This document shows, piece after piece, positions 18,825 to 25,592 of a stretch of DNA of 64,000 bases (within the stretch, counting starts at the first letter, position 1; each line of letters starts with the position of its first letter). The translations under genes were made by a program, and so were the position numbers. A model generated the notes under the pieces. The model was not told the origin of the DNA. It did not search any database and worked only from the letters and a program-made list of their open reading frames with translations. The stretch comes from Streptomyces sp. NBC_01260 (GTDB lineage Bacteria > Actinomycetota > Actinomycetes > Streptomycetales > Streptomycetaceae). The stretch lies in the NCBI RefSeq assembly GCF_036226405.1, contig NZ_CP108464.1, positions 6,138,001 through 6,202,000 of the forward strand, in the 5' to 3' direction.

Positions 18825-19013
18825 TCAGAGCGTCCCCTTCTCGACCAGGTCCCGGATCGCGTCCTCGGCCCGCCTCAGCACGATGCGCCCGTCACCGTCG
18901 CTGAAGGCGACCAGCCCGGTCCCCGGCGAGAGGCCGGCCTCTGCCAGCAGCCCCAGCGGCAGCTCGACACGTCCCTGGTCATCAACACTGACTTCGACTG
19001 GTTCACGGAGCAT
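18825..19013 (-). CDS. AbrB/SpoVT-fold small DNA-binding protein
   Basis: A 62-aa protein that reads as one swapped-hairpin AbrB/MazE domain: 'VEVSVDDQGRVELPLGLLAE', then 'AGLSPGTGLVAFSDGDGRIV' and a basic 'LRRAEDAIRD' helix. It is transcribed towards the AIPR terminator and away from vsr, whose start is 56 bp away, so it can control the vsr promoter and its own. No toxin partner lies beside it. A control protein for the restriction-like island is the natural guess; a solitary antitoxin is the alternative. Confidence 0.75.
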   Translation of the reverse strand: MLREPVEVSVDDQGRVELPLGLLAEAGLSPGTGLVAFSDGDGRIVLRRAEDAIRDLVEKGTL

Positions 19014-19069
19014 GGGGAGAGTGTGGCACTCTCGCCACCGAAGGACGCCAACAGGCTGGGGATCGGATC

Positions 19070-19537
19070 ATGGCCAGAGAGGCTGGAGGACGGTCGACGG
19101 GCCATTGGGTCTCGACCACGAAGAGCGAACACCTTCGCGGTCGACGGACAAGGGACACCGGGCCCGAAGTAACTCTCAGGAAGGCCGTGCACCGGCTGGG
19201 CCTGCGATTCCGTCTTCAGCGCCGGGTCGCGCCACGTTGCACCGCCGACTTCGTGCTCCCTCGGTACCGAGTCGCCGTCTTCGTCGACGGCTGCTACTGG
19301 CACGGCTGTCCGGAGCACTGTCCCGACGAGTTCCGGGGTCCCAACGCCGCGCTGTGGCAGCAGAAGATCGCGGCGAACAGAGAGCGGGACAGGCGTAACA
19401 CTGCAGAAGCCGCCGCAGCCGGTTGGACCGTGGTGCGTGTCTGGGAGTGCGAGATCCGTCGTGACCCCGCCGCCGCCGCTCGACGAGTGATGGCCGCGGC
19501 TCACGAACACCACGGCTCCCTCAAGTTACTCCCTTGA
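19070..19537 (+). CDS. vsr: Vsr-type DNA mismatch endonuclease
   Basis: A 155-aa protein with the very-short-patch repair endonuclease signature: 'RRTRDTGPEVTLRKAVHRLG', then 'TADFVLPRYRVAVFVDGCYW' and 'HGCPEHC', followed by a conserved 'KIAANRERDRRN' helix. Asp60 corresponds to the catalytic Asp of the family; His/Cys residues of 'WHGCPEHC' fit the zinc site. Vsr nicks T:G mismatches produced by deamination of 5-methylcytosine, so it belongs with the C5 methyltransferase at 20283-22217. Start ATG at 19070. It shares a divergent promoter region with the AbrB-like gene. Confidence 0.9.
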   Translation: MAREAGGRSTGHWVSTTKSEHLRGRRTRDTGPEVTLRKAVHRLGLRFRLQRRVAPRCTADFVLPRYRVAVFVDGCYWHGCPEHCPDEFRGPNAALWQQKIAANRERDRRNTAEAAAAGWTVVRVWECEIRRDPAAAARRVMAAAHEHHGSLKLLP

Positions 19538-19644
19538 CAGTGTGCCTCGACAGCGTGTTCTGGAACGCCAGGGTTCCGGACCTCGCCGACCGCCGAATTC
19601 GCCGACGACGCCCGCGCGAGAGCCCCGTCCGACATCATTGCTCC

Positions 19645-20274
19645 ATGGTTCCCGAATTCGACGTGGAGATCCGCCACCGTCACGAACTGAGCGACCTGCT
19701 CAGCGGTCTGACGGCTGCAGACGTGGCCGGCGGATTCACAGAGCACCACGACTACCACTGCCTCGGCCTGCCAAGTTGGGCGGAAGTAGAGGAGTGCCTT
19801 GCCAGGGAAGCCGCGGTCCTTGAGGAGGCGACCTCGTCGGACGCACCTGACGGTGTAGAGGTGTTCCTGGAAGCGATCCTCGAGAGTGACGACCTGGGGT
19901 ACTTCGACCTCATGTGCGTACTGCAAGGAAACGATGTCGGAGTCGCCGGCCTGAGCCTTGCCCTGAGCGCAGCGCGGACAGCTACCTTCTACTCGTGTTC
20001 CGGGGGAGTCGACAACAACCACCACGCCAGCTATCCGATGGTGGGTGTGGTTCCCGACGCACTGCGCGGCGCGCTGATCACCGAACTTGTGAAACTCGCC
20101 CACTGCGGCATTGACCAACAGCGGGGTCGCTGGTATCTGTACGGCCGCTCAGTGACTGCTCTCCACGCCTTGGGACAGGCGATCGTGAAACACCGAAGTG
20201 CCTTCGACGCCATGCCGGACCCAGCGTGGGTCGGCGGCCTCGACGAGGAACTCAAGAGGCTCAACGACTCCTGA
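19645..20274 (+). CDS. unrecognised protein encoded inside the defence island
   Basis: A 209-aa protein from ATG 19645 ('MVPEFDVEIRHRHELSDLLS'). A longer frame from TTG 19534, overlapping the vsr stop, is possible but its extra residues look non-coding. Acidic, mixed alpha/beta, no membrane segments. Notable features are 'HHDYHCLGLPSWAEVEECLA', 'ESDDLGYFDLMCVLQGND' and 'CSGGVDNNHHASYPMVGVV', which are rich in His, Asp and Cys, so a metal site is conceivable. I do not recognise the family. It lies between vsr and the convergent methyltransferase gene with only 8 bp to the latter's stop, so it is an integral part of the cassette. Confidence 0.7.
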   Translation: MVPEFDVEIRHRHELSDLLSGLTAADVAGGFTEHHDYHCLGLPSWAEVEECLAREAAVLEEATSSDAPDGVEVFLEAILESDDLGYFDLMCVLQGNDVGVAGLSLALSAARTATFYSCSGGVDNNHHASYPMVGVVPDALRGALITELVKLAHCGIDQQRGRWYLYGRSVTALHALGQAIVKHRSAFDAMPDPAWVGGLDEELKRLNDS

Positions 20275-20282
20275 CCGAGGAG

Positions 20283-22217
20283 TCACTCCCCTGCGACGGC
20301 CAGCGTCAGCAGATCGTCGGACAGCTCTCCGCGACGGGCACAGTGGGCGACGAGCGGGCAGTCCGAGCAGACGGGTTGAGTGTCCCGGCACAGGTCGCTA
20401 CCGATGAGACGGATCGCTGCCATACGCAGCGGTGCGTCCTTTCCGGCACCCACCAGTTTCACCAGGTTGACACGCCCCTCACTGAGACGGTTCACGTGAC
20501 TGTCGTCGGCTCCGTTCACCCTTGCCGCGACCCGCAGGTTTCCCGTGCCGACGAGCATGAGGTCCTCCCCGATCAGCAGCAGGTACAGGGCCTCTTCGGA
20601 CGGCTTCATGGACAGCTTGGCGGGTACCTTGAGCTTCTGGTCCGCCCGCCAGGCGTTCGGCTTGTCGACCAGTGGCAGCAGACGGTCCACTCGCGCGCGG
20701 GCGGGCTTTGTGGGTGCCGCGTCGATCAGCTTCTCGAACAGTGTCGAAGACAGCGTTCTGGACTTCCTGACCGTCTCCATGATCTCCGCCATGGCCTCCG
20801 GCCTCACCTTGGTGCCGGACAGTACGGCCACGACTGCGGCGTGGAGTGGCACGGGCTCCTCGCTCGGGAGCTGGAACCAGTTCCCGCCGGCGCGTCGTCG
20901 CTCCGCCCAGTCGGTGAGCTCCTGCCGGACCTCTCGCCATCTGGGCTGGAGGCCGGGGGTGTCGTCAGAACCCTCCACGGGCTTCAGTACCTCTGCGGCA
21001 GCCTCGCCCAGCAGCGGCGGTACGGCGTTACCGATCTGCCGAAACGCGTCACTCCGTGTACCTGCGAACCGGAAACGGTCCGGGAAGGTCTGTACGCGCG
21101 CGGCCTCGCGCACGGTCAGGGTCCGCAACTGCTCCGGATGGATGTACCAGTAGCCGTCCTTGGCGATGTGCGCCGTGATGGTTCGGCTGAGTTCGTTCCA
21201 GGCCAGCTTCTTGTACTTGTCGGTGTACTTGTCCGGGCTGTACCGCTGGTACTGCTTCTCGTCGTCGCCCAGCTTTTCCTGCAGTTCGGAGTACTTTGTG
21301 GAGGAGTCCATTACCTGGAAGATCCGGTGGTCGTCCGAACGGACCCGTCGGGTCATGTGGTCCCAGATGACACCGCGTGTCGCTCCCTTCCGCATCTCCT
21401 CCGCGAACTCCGAGATCCCGCGGGGCTTGCGGTACGTGAGCTTGCGCTGCCCGACTCGCTCGGTGGCGACGACCTCCAGCTCCGGGAGGTCCCCGATCGC
21501 GTCACGCAGCGTGGTGCGCTGCGGGTCTGGCTCGCGCCAGGTGAAGTCGTCGACATCCCGTCTGGCCAGGAGAATGAGGCGCTTCCGGTGCTGCGGGACT
21601 CCGTAGTTCCACGCGTCGACGAGCCGCACCTGGGTCGCGTAACCGAGCTCCTCGAGCTCCTCCTCGATCGTGCGGATCACGAAGAAGTCGTCGTGAAGCC
21701 CCATGTCGGGAACGTTCTCCATGAGAACCACCCGCGGCCTGATCCGCTTGACCATGTCCAGATAGGCGCTCCACAGCTCCTTCCGGCGGTCCTCCGGGTC
21801 CCGGCCGTGGTTCTTCACGAGGTCACGGATCTTGTTGCGCCCAGCTCTGCTGAAGGGCTGACACGGGGGGCCTCCCGCTACGAGGTCGATGTCTGCAGGC
21901 GCCAGGATCGCCTCCAGCCTGTCCCGCTCCTCGGGGTCACCAAGATCTATGCGCAGGCTCAGGCCCGGGAAGTTCGCTCTGTGGGTCTCGAGTGCACGCT
22001 CGTCGGCGTCCACGGCGGCAGCCGTAGTCCACCCGGCCCGCTCGACTCCGGCGCTCAGCCCGCCGGCACCGGAGAAGAGGTCGACCGCAAGGCGTTTCCC
22101 CTTACCAAAGCCCACCAGCCAGTCCTGGAAGGACTCCGTGGTGCAGCTGTGAGGGTGAGACGGCAGCTCAAGGCGGTCACTGCGTTCGAGAGGTACGCCA
22201 TAGTGCCCCTGACTCAC
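20283..22217 (-). CDS. C5-cytosine methyltransferase fused to a HhH-GPD/Fe-S-like domain
   Basis: A 644-aa protein from GTG 22217, chosen for GGAGG 7 nt upstream; the usual C5 enzyme is about 400 aa. Motifs: I 'DLFSGAGGLSAG' (46-57), IV 'GGPPCQPFS' (115-123, catalytic Cys119), VI 'ENVPD' (166-170), VIII 'QHRKRL' (208-213), then 'LTVREAARVQTFPDRF' and motif X 'RQIGNAVPPLLGEA' near 390-405. The extension (about 420-644) contains 'GADDSHVNRLS', like the Asp-bearing 'VDTHVxR' of endonuclease III relatives. It ends with Cys610-x6-Cys617-x2-Cys620-x5-Cys626, exactly the [4Fe-4S] loop spacing of Nth/MutY/DEMETER-type glycosylases. It is expected to methylate the island's target site; the extra domain may recognise or excise modified or mismatched bases. 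Confidence 0.85.
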   Translation of the reverse strand: MSQGHYGVPLERSDRLELPSHPHSCTTESFQDWLVGFGKGKRLAVDLFSGAGGLSAGVERAGWTTAAAVDADERALETHRANFPGLSLRIDLGDPEERDRLEAILAPADIDLVAGGPPCQPFSRAGRNKIRDLVKNHGRDPEDRRKELWSAYLDMVKRIRPRVVLMENVPDMGLHDDFFVIRTIEEELEELGYATQVRLVDAWNYGVPQHRKRLILLARRDVDDFTWREPDPQRTTLRDAIGDLPELEVVATERVGQRKLTYRKPRGISEFAEEMRKGATRGVIWDHMTRRVRSDDHRIFQVMDSSTKYSELQEKLGDDEKQYQRYSPDKYTDKYKKLAWNELSRTITAHIAKDGYWYIHPEQLRTLTVREAARVQTFPDRFRFAGTRSDAFRQIGNAVPPLLGEAAAEVLKPVEGSDDTPGLQPRWREVRQELTDWAERRRAGGNWFQLPSEEPVPLHAAVVAVLSGTKVRPEAMAEIMETVRKSRTLSSTLFEKLIDAAPTKPARARVDRLLPLVDKPNAWRADQKLKVPAKLSMKPSEEALYLLLIGEDLMLVGTGNLRVAARVNGADDSHVNRLSEGRVNLVKLVGAGKDAPLRMAAIRLIGSDLCRDTQPVCSDCPLVAHCARRGELSDDLLTLAVAGE

Positions 22218-22551
22218 AGCGCAACCTCCGTAATGCATGACATGAACGAGCACCAGGAGAACACAGACGCGCTGGTGGAAGCAAGGTTTTCGGTAGATCG
22301 CCCAACCAGTTCAGCAGAGCTGACCGCCAGCGTCTCCCCAGCGTGAGTCATAGCCTGGTAGGTTCTCCGACCTGCGACTTCGAACCGCTGTTCTGTGTCC
22401 CAAGACGATCGATCATAGTGGAATCCACTGCCATCGCGTGCGTCTCGGGCGAGTGCAATGCGCCAGGTCCCGCCCGGCACCTTGACGAAGAGCTTAGTGG
22501 CCTGGAAACGCCGTTCGAACCAGTGCCTCGCCGTAGCGGGACACCGGACGG
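22218..22551. other. intergenic junction at right end of the defence island
   Basis: 334 bp with lower GC than its neighbours. One frame stays open through it on the minus strand, but its third-position GC is only moderate and I see no motif. It must contain the methyltransferase promoter and the junction with the interrupted transfer operon. No clear direct or inverted repeat matching the left junction (10778-11424) was found by eye. Confidence 0.4.
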
Positions 22552-23049
22552 TCAGAAATAAGGATTCTCGCTGGGCCGGTCGGCCTCGGTGGCGGCCTGG
22601 AGCAGCTCGGGGAGGTCGTCCGGCTGGGAAGAGCGTTGCTCGATCCACCACCCGGCGCGGGTAACGGCACGAGCGCTCTCCTCGATGCCCTCCCACTCCG
22701 CCTCGCTGGTTTTGCCTTCGGTGACCAGGGCGGTATACGCAGCGGCCAGGACTTGGTGGCGACAGCGCACACCCCAGGCGACGGCCCGCTCGGTTCCCTC
22801 AAGAGGCGGCATCAGGTATTGCTCGGACCAGGCTTCGGACTCGGCCTGCTCCTCGGCCCGCTTGGCCTTGAGCCAGGCGGCCTTGTCCTGCTCGTCGTCC
22901 TCTTTGGAGGCACGCCAGCAATCGGTGCACGACTGTTTGGCGAGCCACTCGGCGAAGCCCGCCCGGCGGTCGGCGGTCCGGCCGAACAGATCGCGGTCGG
23001 CCTGGTGACCGCAAGCGAAGGTAATCGACCAGAGGGTCTTCACGGCCAT
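22552..23049 (-). CDS. hypothetical ICE protein with Cys/His zinc-like motif
   Basis: A 165-aa protein. The N-terminus has 'ITFACGHQADRDLFGR' and 'LAKQSCTDCWRA', i.e. a CxH...CxxC arrangement typical of a small zinc ribbon. The rest is charged and helical ('QDKAAWLKAKRAEEQAESEA'). Proteins with this N-terminus are common on Streptomyces ICEs, but no function is known to me. It is the last gene of the transfer operon before the inserted defence island; in the ancestral operon the coupling-protein gene at 10777 probably followed it. Confidence 0.7.
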   Translation of the reverse strand: MAVKTLWSITFACGHQADRDLFGRTADRRAGFAEWLAKQSCTDCWRASKEDDEQDKAAWLKAKRAEEQAESEAWSEQYLMPPLEGTERAVAWGVRCRHQVLAAAYTALVTEGKTSEAEWEGIEESARAVTRAGWWIEQRSSQPDDLPELLQAATEADRPSENPYF

Positions 23050-23122
23050 GGAATTGGCTCCTTAGGGGAGTTAGATCAACGAGGGCGGGAGAACGCGATG
23101 CGGGGGTCGACCGGCCGGGCCG

Positions 23123-23839
23123 TCACAGACGGAGTGACGGGGTCGGGGGCCGGTGGCTTGCCCGGGAGGCCGGCGCGGGCCGGGCTGGCGGCGAGCGCGG
23201 CGGCGCTGACCGGGGATGCACGGCGGGCGTCCTGGCCGCGTACAGGGATGCGGTCGTTGCGGCGGCAGGTCGGGGGCGTGCTGCTACGTCCTGAGCGAGG
23301 CGAGGGTGCACTGCGACCTGAACGCCGGACCGGTGCAGGGCGAGTGTGGCGTCGGCGACTGTCCCCAGCGCCTCGCCACGGCCGGTGGTAGCGGGCAACG
23401 TGTAGACATCCAGGATCGGGTTGTGCCGCCAGCCGTGCTCCACCAGGGCAAGTCCGGTGAGGCCGGAGGCACGGTCGTCGATGGCCGCGACGATGCCAAG
23501 CTGCGGATGTTCGGCGAAGGCAACATCGGGCTCGCCGAGCGGGCCCCGGTCGCGGGCAGGTGCTGCGTCGGATGCCACGGAGGGATCGAGCGTGGCGTCT
23601 ACGTCGACCCGGTAGCCGGCCTTGCGCAGCAGTTCGACTGCTCGGCTCGCACGGCCTTGCCCGTCACGTTCCTGGTTGGCCAGCGCGTACAGCGTCGGCT
23701 GGTCCGGAACGGGGTGGAAATCGAACCCTTTCAACATCCACGTGCTGGCCGCGAGGTTCTTCGGGTTCGCGGCGACGATGCCGTAGAGGGGGTGGTGGCC
23801 GAAGGCGAGATCGGGCAACACGTCGTAGTGGCTGGGCAT
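23123..23839 (-). CDS. hypothetical ICE protein with two tandem repeats
   Basis: A 238-aa protein made of two copies of an 80-residue unit. The first runs from 'PDLAFGHHPLYGIVAANPKN' to 'AGYRVDVDATLDP', the second from 'PDVAFAEHPQLGIVAAIDDR' to 'SGVQVAVHPRLA'. Both share PD-x-AF-x2-HP-x2-GIVAA and a Tyr-x-Leu strand. A Pro/Ala/Arg tail with a weak version of the element's tag ('SLYAARTPAVHP') follows. Function unknown; it sits between other accessory genes in the transfer operon. Confidence 0.7.
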   Translation of the reverse strand: MPSHYDVLPDLAFGHHPLYGIVAANPKNLAASTWMLKGFDFHPVPDQPTLYALANQERDGQGRASRAVELLRKAGYRVDVDATLDPSVASDAAPARDRGPLGEPDVAFAEHPQLGIVAAIDDRASGLTGLALVEHGWRHNPILDVYTLPATTGRGEALGTVADATLALHRSGVQVAVHPRLAQDVAARPRPAAATTASLYAARTPAVHPRSAPPRSPPARPAPASRASHRPPTPSLRL

Positions 23840-23936
23840 GACGGATCCATCCGGGGTGGGCTCGGGTGCAGTGGTGGGCGGGGGACGGTTCGCTTCTGCC
23901 GGTGCGGTACACGAAGGTCTCCGAAATGGTGGATGG

Positions 23937-24725
23937 TCAGCGACCGGGGGTGGACGAGGGACGTGTGGGTGGCAGTGCGGCGCGTGCGGACGACTCCGTC
24001 GGCGGACCGTCCGGGAGTGCGTGCTGTCCGGCCGACGGCGAGGGGGCGAGAGCGGCGCTCACGCGTGGTGAGGCTGAGGTCGGAGGGGAGGTCCTGCCCG
24101 TCTGTGTCTGGGCCGGGAAGCCCTCGGCCTGCAGCATGTCGAAGGCCCGGGTCACCGCCAGTCGCTGTTCGGCCGGGTCGGTCATGGCCGAGGGCAGCCG
24201 GTAATAGTGCGCACCGCCGAACGCCACCGCGGGGACGAAGCCGGCGCGGTGGAGCACGGCGCCGGCGGTGTGCTCCTCGGCGGTTGGCCCCCGCTCCTGG
24301 CGCGGCGGCACGCCGAGCCGGTCCAGGCGGGCGTCGACGGCGGAGAGGAGATGAGGGACGCTGCCGCCGTTCCGGGCGTCGGGGCCGTCGGGCTCGGAGT
24401 CGTAGATCACTTCGTACACCGCGGGGTCGGCGGACCGGTGACGGGTCGCCATCCAGCTCTCGGGGGTCTCGGGGTTCTCGGAGGGCGGTTCCTGGGGTGG
24501 CGAGATGATCAGTGAACTGCCGTCGGGGAGTTCGGCGTGGACGATGTAGTCGCTGAGCCCGTACTCGACGGTGCACTCCAGGCCGCGCTGCCGTAGGGCA
24601 GAGGTGAGGGTGGCGTACCGGTGGTCCTGTTCGGAAGCCGCAGGCGGGGAGGACGATGCGCTGATCCACGCGCGGACGTGCGAGCCCTCCCGCTCGAAGG
24701 TGACGAGGACGTTGTCGGAGTGCAT
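23937..24725 (-). CDS. hypothetical ICE protein
   Basis: A 262-aa protein. The N-terminal 75 residues alternate strands and a helix ('LVTFEREGSHVRAWISAS', 'TLTSALRQRGLECTVEYGL'). A Pro/Glu-rich linker and a second helical domain ('TRAFDMLQAEGFPAQTQ') follow. The C-terminus has the tag 'RVSAALAPSPSAG' and a low-complexity tail. No family recognised. Confidence 0.65.
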   Translation of the reverse strand: MHSDNVLVTFEREGSHVRAWISASSSPPAASEQDHRYATLTSALRQRGLECTVEYGLSDYIVHAELPDGSSLIISPPQEPPSENPETPESWMATRHRSADPAVYEVIYDSEPDGPDARNGGSVPHLLSAVDARLDRLGVPPRQERGPTAEEHTAGAVLHRAGFVPAVAFGGAHYYRLPSAMTDPAEQRLAVTRAFDMLQAEGFPAQTQTGRTSPPTSASPRVSAALAPSPSAGQHALPDGPPTESSARAALPPTRPSSTPGR

Positions 24726-24852
24726 GGGATTTCTCCGTGGCCGGATGCCCCGGGCCGTGGCGTGAGCCGCAGGCCCGGGGCTGGAAAAAAAGAGGGGCGG
24801 TGGTCCATGAGGTTCCGGCGATGGGCCGGTTTGGCACTGCCGTAACTCGGTG

Positions 24853-25560
24853 CTAGGAGCGTTCGCGGTGGCGAGCGGGGGCCACCGGATTCGCCACCGG
24901 GGGAGCGGATGGCGAAGCAGGCGGAATACCGCGGGCGCCGGGCGTGGACCGGGTCAGGGCCACGCGCGCCCGTTCGGTCTGCGCGGGCCGTTCCGCCTCC
25001 GCCCGGCCGACCAGGTACTCACCAGCCCGTACGAGTGCCGGGCCCTGGTAGGACAGCTCGTGCGCGTAGTGCCAGCCCTCGGAGTTGCGGTGCTCCTCCG
25101 CGCGCTCCTGGTAGAGCTGGAGCGAGCCTGGTTGCGAGCCGTCCATGAGCGCCATGACCCGGTCCCACTCATGCCGAAGCTGATGCGCTCGGGCCAGAGT
25201 GGTGTCGATCCCGCGCAGTCGGCGCAGGTCGTCGCTGATCGGTCCCTCGACATGGTCGGGGCCGTCGGCGGCGGCGCGGACCCCGGCCAGCACCTCGGGC
25301 CCGTGGTCGAGGAACACCTCGGCGTGCTTCCACGCTGCGGCGTCTCGCTTGACCTTGCCGTCCGCGTACACCTCGTCGTCCAGCGGCCAGCCGTCCGCGT
25401 CGCAGAGGGAGTCCGAGACCGCCTCCCAGGCGTCGCACGCCTCATTGATGCCGGCGGCGGCCGAGGCCAGTGCCGGGAGATGCCGCCGCCACGCCAGGGG
25501 ATCGTTGGCCGTGGGCGGCTGGTCCTCGCCGGAGGCGGGAGAAGCGGAGGAAGCAGACAT
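24853..25560 (-). CDS. hypothetical helical ICE protein
   Basis: A 235-aa protein, almost all helical and rich in Trp, Asp and His ('AAGINEACDAWEAVSDSL', 'RAHQLRHEWDRVMALMDG'). The C-terminus bears 'RARVALTRSTPG' and a Pro/Ala tail like the other accessory proteins of the element. It lies 32 bp downstream of the VirB4-like gene and is presumably cotranscribed with it. Function unknown. Confidence 0.65.
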   Translation of the reverse strand: MSASSASPASGEDQPPTANDPLAWRRHLPALASAAAGINEACDAWEAVSDSLCDADGWPLDDEVYADGKVKRDAAAWKHAEVFLDHGPEVLAGVRAAADGPDHVEGPISDDLRRLRGIDTTLARAHQLRHEWDRVMALMDGSQPGSLQLYQERAEEHRNSEGWHYAHELSYQGPALVRAGEYLVGRAEAERPAQTERARVALTRSTPGARGIPPASPSAPPVANPVAPARHRERS

Positions 25561-25592
25561 GATCGATCCTTGTTCCTGTGCCGGTCGTTGGG

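Noticed and set aside
20226-22346. 706-codon open frame on the plus strand
   Set aside because: It lies opposite the C5 methyltransferase fusion gene; a typical antisense shadow in high-GC DNA.
22214-22696. 160-codon minus-strand open frame between the methyltransferase and gene 22552
   Set aside because: It starts inside gene 22552 in another frame. Third-position GC is too low for a real gene here and it has no motif.
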